This document shows, piece by piece, positions 57,776-64,000 of a DNA stretch of 64,000 nucleotides. The notes under the pieces were generated by a model that worked only from the letters and a program-made list of their open reading frames with translations, made no database searches and was not told the origin of the DNA. Location of the stretch: the NCBI RefSeq assembly GCF_026151205.1, contig NC_087082.1:8191908-8255907 (forward strand), read 5' to 3'. Position numbers and translations under genes: made by a program. Source of the DNA: Bolinopsis microptera (lineage: Eukaryota > Ctenophora > Tentaculata > Lobata > Bolinopsidae). The first letter of the stretch is position 1. Every line of letters begins with the position of its first letter.

Positions 57776-58830
57776 ATTATTGGAACTTGACGAAATCTCC
57801 CCGGTAACGGCATAAAAAAAGCAAAAAAATACACTCCGTTGAACTTGAAGCCAGTTTCAGCTCGCAAATGTAGTTTGTAGGTGCAAAAAAGGATATGCAG
57901 TAATTAAATTTAAAGCATTTTTAGAATTTTGATTTATGCTTTAGTATTTTTAAATAATTAACGTCGGAAACTCGGAAGATAAAATAAATTGACGATAGAA
58001 TAATGGCGTTATTTTATCACAGTATTAGAAAGCCCGTGATCACAGGGAGGAAGATATTATATAATATTAGTTTTATCGAATCAAAAAATATCTGTCACAA
58101 CCGAAGTTAATTCCGAAGATACAGCCGATTAAAAATAAAAGGTATCTCGCACTCAACTGTCAACACAACGATCAAAATGACGTTCCAACAATCATTGCAC
58201 GTGCACGTTCGTTTAACAACCCTCGTTACCATGGTTACCAATACTATGCAAATTCCTATTTCTCATATAATTTGCACGTGGGCGGTCGTACAAACAAAGA
58301 GAATCTTTCGAATCATAATATAGACAGAGACTAGAAAGCCGGTAGTCAGATTTTATCGCATCAAAAAATATCCGTCATAACCAAGTATACAACAATCATA
58401 CTATTGCAATATGTTATATAATTATATTCCGTGTTGATTGGGGGTGTTGCCCCCAAAAATGGAATTGTCAAAGTTTGGCGACGGAATGTTCGAATGGGTA
58501 GTTACACTTACAGTTACACTTAAAGTATACCATTTGCAAGTTAATTCCGTTTATTACAGGTCTCAAATATGAAACACGGCGGTCGGCGGTGGTAGAAGAC
58601 CCAACATATATAAACTAACCTTTGCCCCCCCCCCCCCCCCCCCCCCAATTATATGAAAATTATCAATTTAAAATTATCGTCACATTAAAATTAACGTCAC
58701 ATAATTCTGTGACATAACATTAACAGTAACCAAACGCAAAATTATAACGCATCATAGTGCCGAGTACTGTACTGCCTCCTATCATCAATTAAATTGTGAA
58801 TGAATATTATTGATTATGATTGGAAATAGC
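57776..58830. other. intergenic; C run and dispersed repeat
   Basis: 58475-58645 is the relative of 10310-10445 described above. It ends at a C run (about 58627-58646). TCAAAAAATATC.GTCA.AACC occurs twice (58080, 58363). No gene is seen. Confidence 0.55.
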
Positions 58831-58985
58831 AAGCGACCGATTTCATTCTCGGTATCATTTTGTGTTTGGGTACGGTAACTGGTAAGTATAACGGTCATTT
58901 TGAATTCAAATTGATCATTTCCTTTTGTTTGGAAAAGGGAAACTCTGGTGACAGTCCACTCTACCCAATTTTGGGGTTTTTAAAA
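58830..58985. repeat. single arm of the palindromic MITE family
   Basis: AGCGACCGATTTCATTCTCGGTATCA, CCTTTTGTTTGGAAAAGGGA and CACTCTACCCA occur in the same order as in the arms at 61.6-61.75 kb. Here there is one arm only, and the copy is diverged. Confidence 0.75.
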
Positions 58986-59450
58986 ACAAAAATTATGACC
59001 ACAGCACAATTTCAAAAGGAAATATCAATAGTGGACGAGAAATATTGCAACATGGCAGTAAACTACAAACGAAACACGAATACAGACAGCGACTATACGA
59101 TGTGTAAACCCATAAGTGAGCGTACACAGTACACTTACAGCTACAACCCACGCAATTTTTACGAATGAATCATCTAATGTTTATGTAGCCGTTTCCACTA
59201 TTTTACAGTTTCCACTGCCAGTGCCTGGGTATAACTGAGGTATGACAATAAACAATTTAACGGGTGATACTTGTAAAATATTTGTTCCAAGACTGAAGAC
59301 CGTCGACGCAACGAGTCCAACTCGGCGCGCGTTTTGGTAGGTTAACTTTAAGTTATATTTATAAACCTACAATCAACAATACTAATAGACAATAACTATA
59401 AGTATTTACTTTCGCACAAATATCACAAAACAAATATCAGCAAAATATCA

Positions 59451-60405
59451 CAGTGCTGGCAAGCACGAGCGGTGTCTTTATTGGGGGTATACTGTGTACC
59501 CCCTTTACTATTGTACCCCCTTTACTATTATAACCCCTTTGGTACTCGTCGGAAGCCTCTTTCGTGCACGCGAAGCGTGCACTCCGGCCGGAGGCGGCGG
59601 CCGAAGGCCGCCGCCTCCGGCAGGAGTTTTTCAGGCATTAAGACTCATCGGAAGTCGTTCAGCAGATTTATTTTTAGTTCAAAACATTCTAATTTGATGT
59701 CAAAGATGACAGGAATAAAAATAGTTATGTTGAGATTTTTAAGAAATTTGCATAAAATAGTAAAAATACTCGCCAGCACTGTTATACGAAATTCGGTAAA
59801 AAACCCAAAATCGCCATATTCAGGTGCCCTAAAAACCATGTTAAAATTGAGTTAGAGATCTGAAATTTTTCGGGGCGTCTAGACGTTGACCAAATCGACT
59901 GCAAAAAAAGTTTCAGGTTTCAGGAGCATCGGGAAGTGGGTTTTCTAGAACCCCTGTTTTACGATAGATTGTCGTGATACATATCACAATGCTGGCAAGC
60001 ATAACCGTTGCCCTTATATTCACAACACTATGTACCCCCTATACTATTATATCCCCTTTATTGTTTTCCAGGCATTAAGACTCATCGAAAGTAGTTCAGC
60101 AGGTATATTTAAGTTCAAAACATTCTAATTCAATGTTAAAGATGACAGGAATAAGAAATAGTTATGTGGAGGTTTTTAAGAAATTTGCGCAAAATACGCG
60201 CCAGCATGTTATACGAAATTAGGTAAAAAACCCAAAATCGCCATATTCAGGTGCCTTAAAAACCATGTTAAAATTGAGTTAGAGATCTGAAACTTTGCAG
60301 AGCGTCTAGACCTTGTCCAAATCGACTGTAAAAAAAATTTCATGTTGCAGGAGTATCGGGAAGTGGGTTTTCTGGAACCCCTGTTTTACAACAGATTGTC
60401 GTGAA
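59451..60405. repeat. left direct repeat block with stable hairpins
   Basis: 59451-59980 (CAGTGCTGGCAAGCACGAGC ...) is repeated nearly exactly at 63098-63640, 3.65-3.66 kb away, in the same orientation. Within the left block the 330-bp repeat occurs twice (59650-59970, 60075-60405). ACCCCCTTTACTATT units number three here and four in the right block. Confidence 0.9.
59564..59627. repeat. two adjacent perfect hairpins with GAA loops
   Basis: The first hairpin is GTGCACGC-GAA-GCGTGCAC at 59564-59582. The second is at 59587-59621: a 16-bp all-but-one G/C stem around GAA, extended by ACTCC/GGAGT across one mismatch. Both recur at 63228-63246 and 63251-63285. They stand out sharply as GC-rich in an AT-rich region. 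Confidence 0.93.
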
Positions 60406-61430
60406 GCTATATATATATTATATAGTATAGACGCTTTTGCAGTAAATTGTAGCCTACATTTAAGTGTCCGTAGATTCAAAAGTATAAAAGATACAGTCAT
60501 TTCGAACCACAGGTTTTAAAGATAATTGTTTATACTTTAGTTTACATTATATCGAAAAATAATTTATCGTCATCATCATCACTTGATGACGTCATCAATT
60601 TAAGTGTTTTTAAAACTTGATTTTTGACAAAATAACAACTTTTCAAATCGATTTTAAAGCATTAAGGAGTAATTTTATTCAAAATCTGAGGACATTTTCA
60701 TCTTAGATAATTGTTCAAGCATTCTGAAAATCTACCGGAAAGTTTTCCTACCTTGCTCCTTCATAAAGATATTCGCTATTGAAGTTTGTGCTTTTTTGAA
60801 GAATAATTTTATAAAAACACAAAAGTTGTGAATTAGTATTCTCTGGTGTTGGGCCATCCCTTGGGTTGTGGAGCTCAATTTTGCTTCCTAAAGGTCTAAA
60901 TTGTGTTATAGGCTAGTTTTAAAGTTGAAAATCGAAAAGTTGCACACGTGGGGACACGCCCAAATTCATTTAAAATAGCTAAAATCACTAAAAATTGTTA
61001 TTTTCACGATTTTTACCAACTTTGGAGTCCCGTTGTGATCCAAGTTCTTTTTGAAATCTTCTGAAACTTTTCATGCTTATCAAACTATATATTAAATAAC
61101 ACTATGCAAAAATTTATGGTGATTCAATATTTTATGCGCACGCAACGTCCGCTCAAAGTTTGCACGTGCGAAAGGTGAGAATTTTGCTCATTCGTGATTT
61201 CGAATATATTCTGCTTTCCCACGATATTAAAATGGCATTATATATGAATTTAATGCCAACTTGAATGAGTAAAAAGTGCTATATTCAGTCTGTTATTGAC
61301 AGATATGCCTACCTAAACACAAGGAAACGTTTTCAAAGGTAAAATTTCGAAATCGTTGAAATTACCTCCTTATTAAGTTTCGACTGTGTAAATTATCCTG
61401 ACATTATAATCAAAAAGAGATGATATTTGA

Positions 61431-61753
61431 CCAAAACCCATAATCATGGGTAGAGTGAACCGCTGCCAGTGTCTCTCTTTTCCAAACAAAAGAAAATGAT
61501 ATTAATTTGAGGAACCGTCCGCAAATGCAAATTGATACCGAGAATGAAATCGGTCGCTCGCTTTTCCCATTCATTCACGGCTTACGTATTGTAATAAAGC
61601 TTATTGAATGGGGAAAGCGAGCGACCGATTTCATTCTCGGTATCAATTTGCATTTGCGGACGGTTCCTCAAATTAATATCATTTTCTTTTGTTTGGAAAA
61701 GAGAGACACTGGCAGCGGTTCACTCTACCCATGATTATGGGTTTTGGTCAAAT
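61431..61753. mobile_element. palindromic MITE, copy 1
   Basis: ATTTGACCAAAACCCATAAT at the left is mirrored at the right. The arms of about 145 bp hold GGAACCGTCCGCAAATGCAA and CGAGAATGAAATCGGTCGCT, and the loop is about 30 bp around CGGCTTACGTATTGTAATAA. Confidence 0.88.
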
Positions 61754-61767
61754 ATACATATATATAT

Positions 61768-62095
61768 ATATTTGACCAAAACCCATAATCATGGGTAGAG
61801 TGAACCGCTGCCAGTGTCTCTCTTTTCCAAACAAAAGAAAATGATATTAATTTGAGGAACCGTCCGCAAATGCAAATTGATACCGAGAATGAAATCGGTC
61901 GCTCGCTTTTCCCATTCAATAAGCTTTATTACAATACGTAAGCCGTAATGAATGGGAAAAGCGAACGACCGATTTCATTCTCGGTATCAATTTGCATTTG
62001 CGGACGGTTCCTCAAATTAATATCATTTTCTTTTGTTTGGAAAAGAGAGACACTGGCAGCGGTTCACTCTACCCATGATTATGGGTTTTGGTCAA
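61768..62095. mobile_element. palindromic MITE, copy 2 (inverted)
   Basis: An inverted copy of 61431-61753. It differs by a few bases, for example in the loop CGTAAGCCGTAATGAATGGG and in GCGAACGACC for GCGAGCGACC. Confidence 0.88.
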
Positions 62096-63097
62096 ATATC
62101 ATCTCTTTTTGATTATAATGTCAGGATAATTTACACAGTCGAAACTTAATAAGGAGGTAATTTCAACGATTTCGAAATTTTACCTTTGAAAACGTTTCCT
62201 TGTGTTTAGGTAGGCATATCTGTCAATAACAGACTGAATATAGCACTTTTTACTCATTCAAGTTGGCATTAAATTCATATATAATGCCATTTTAATATCG
62301 TGGGAAAGCAGAATATATTCGAAATCACGAATGAGCAAAATTCTCACCTTTCGCACGTGCAAACTTTGAGCGGACGTTGCGTGCGCATAAAATATTGAAT
62401 CACCATAAATTTTTGCAAAGTGTTATTTAATATATAGTTTGATAAGCATGAAAAGTTTCAGAAGATTTCAAAAAGAACTTGGATCACAACGGGACTCCAA
62501 AGTTGGTAAAAATCGTGAAAATAACAATTTTTAGTGATTTTAGCTATTTTAAATGAATTTGGGCGTGTCCCCACGTGTGCAACTTTTCGATTTTCAACTT
62601 TAAAACTAGCCTATAACACAATTTAGACCTTTAGGAAGCAAAATTGAGCTCCACAACCCAAGGGATGGCCCAACACCAGAGAATACTAATTCACAACTTT
62701 TGTGTTTTTATAAAATTATTCTTCAAAAAAGCACAAACTTCAATAGCGAATATCTTTATGAAGGAGCAAGGTAGGAAAACTTTCCGGTAGATTTTCAGAA
62801 TGCTTGAACAATTATCTAAGATGAAAATGTCCTCAGATTTTGAATAAAATTACTCCTTAATGCTTTAAAATCGATTTGAAAAGTTGTTATTTTGTCAAAA
62901 AACAAGTTTTAAAAACACTTAAATTGATGACGTCATCAAGTGATGATGATGACGATAAATTATTTTTCGATATAATGTAAACTAAAGTATAAACAATTAT
63001 CTTTAAAACCTGTGGTTCGAAATGACTGTATCTTTTATACTTTTGAATCTACGGACACTTAAATGTAGGCTACAATTTACTGCAAAAGCGTCTATCA

Positions 63098-63650
63098 CAG
63101 TGCTGGCAAGCACGAGCGGTGTCTTTATTGGGGGTATACTATGTACCCCCTTTACTATTGTACCCCCTTTACTATTATACCCCCTTTACTATTATAACCC
63201 CTTTGGTACTCGTCGGAAGCCTCTTTCGTGCACGCGAAGCGTGCACTCCGGCCGGAGGCGGCGGCCGAAGGCCGCCGCCTCCGGCAGGAGTTTTTCAGGC
63301 ATTAAGACTCATCGGAAGTCGTTCAGCAGATTTATTTTTAGTTCAAAACATTCTAATTTGATGTCAAAGATGACAGGAATAAAAATAGTTATGTTGAGAT
63401 TTTTAAGAAATTTGCATAAAATAGTAAAAATACTCGCCAGCACTGTCATACGAAATTCGGTAAAAAACCCAAAATCGCCATATTCAGGTGCCTTAAAAAC
63501 CATGTTAAAATTGAGTTAGAGATCTGAAATTTTTCAGGGCGTCTAGACGTTGACCAAATCGACTGCAAAAAAAGTTTCAGGTTTCAGGAGCATCGGGAAG
63601 TGGGTTTTCTAGAACCCCTGTTTTACGATAGATTGTCGTGATACATATAT
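63098..63650. repeat. right direct repeat block with stable hairpins
   Basis: Near-identical to 59451-59980 in direct orientation, with one extra ACCCCCTTTACTATTAT unit and a single copy of the 330-bp repeat. Confidence 0.92.
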
Positions 63651-63664
63651 ACATATATTCAGGG

Positions 63665-64000
63665 ATAGACGCTTTGCCAGTCAATTGTAGCCAGTATTTA
63701 ATTGTCCATAGATTCAAAAGTATAAAAGATACAGCCATTTCCGACCACAGGTCTTGCAAATAATTGTTGATACTTTAGTTTACATTGTATAAAAAAATTA
63801 TATGACGTCATAAACACCCCTTGATGACGTCATCAAGTTAACCGTTTTTAAAACTTGATTTTTGACAAAGTAATAACTTTTAAAATTAATTTTAAACCAT
63901 TAAGGAGTAATTTTATTCAAAATCTGAGGAAATTTTTACCTTAGATAATTGTTCAAGCATTCTGAAAATCTACCGGAAAGTTTTTCTAGCTTGCTCCTTC
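63665..64000. repeat. start of a further, diverged palindrome arm
   Basis: ATAGACGCTTTGCCAGTCAATTGTAGCC and CATTAAGGAGTAATTTTATT follow the order of 60427-60760 in direct orientation but with clearly more differences. An older unit of the same structure therefore continues past the window edge. Confidence 0.85.

Larger units (their letters stand above)
60427..63091. repeat. 2.66 kb palindrome
   Basis: 60427-61755 (AGACGCTTTTGCAGTAAATT ...) is repeated inverted as 61765-63091, with the centre near 61760 in a TATATATA run. Arms of about 1.33 kb look nearly identical. They contain a 325-bp palindrome each (61431-61753 and 61768-62095), so the structure is a palindrome of palindromes. No transposase-like frame is present. 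Confidence 0.92.

Noticed and set aside
59472-59855. 127-codon frame (and the related frame at 63022-63519)
   Set aside because: The frame crosses the GC-rich hairpins and a non-coding dispersed repeat, and the copies differ in length by repeat units.

Overview
The window is animal nuclear DNA, most likely from a marine invertebrate, though I cannot name the species. Genes are small and split into short exons with GTAAGT-type donors. The DNA is AT-rich and dominated by transposable elements, foldback repeats, minisatellites and G/C homopolymer runs. No rRNA, tRNA gene, CRISPR array or bacterial operon is visible.

Host genes. (1) 704-1072 (+): the last three exons of an unrecognised gene. (2) 2097-15302 (+): a five-exon, about 155-residue tetraspan protein with the layout of MARVEL-domain proteins (MAL/CMTM/plasmolipin type). 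Its last intron is about 9.9 kb and full of repeats. (3) 47071-48438 (-): a four-exon, about 168-residue charged protein with a proline run and an acidic tail, unrecognised. (4) 52040-53678 (-): a four-exon, about 187-residue membrane protein, unrecognised. I assembled these by eye from splice signals and matching intron phases.

Large mobile layers. The MARVEL gene's last intron holds a foldback element (5548-6724) and a foldback/satellite family (8160-14960). The larger member of that family encloses a broken gene for a nuclease-helicase fusion (11543-13661). Just after the MARVEL terminal exon lies a 4.2 kb non-LTR retrotransposon with a restriction-like endonuclease (15698-19887). A 5'-truncated copy follows it head to tail, then a second copy of the MARVEL terminal exon, then the start of a third retrotransposon copy. 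That third copy is split by a 22 kb PIF/Harbinger DNA transposon (21538-43539, TTA target duplication). It has 1.4-1.7 kb inverted ends, a multi-exon DDE transposase on the left (-) and a ten-exon, about 447-codon partner gene on the right (+) that resembles nothing I recognise. Between these divergent genes sits a CR1/L2-type LINE with both ORFs open, plus SINEs, hAT-type MITEs and a LINE relic.

Right third. From 45.9 to 51.8 kb five unrelated minisatellites (37, 20, 8, 15 and 44 bp) surround and invade the acidic host gene. From 54.7 to 64 kb there are TTAA-flanked and foldback elements. They end in a hierarchical palindrome (60427-63091, two smaller palindromes inside a 2.66 kb one) flanked by direct repeats carrying very stable GAA-loop hairpins.

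Inferred order of events: the retrotransposon inserted downstream of the MARVEL gene; the region was duplicated (or two haplotypes were joined in assembly); the Harbinger element entered the third retrotransposon copy. The CR1-like LINE and the small elements inside the Harbinger probably came later.
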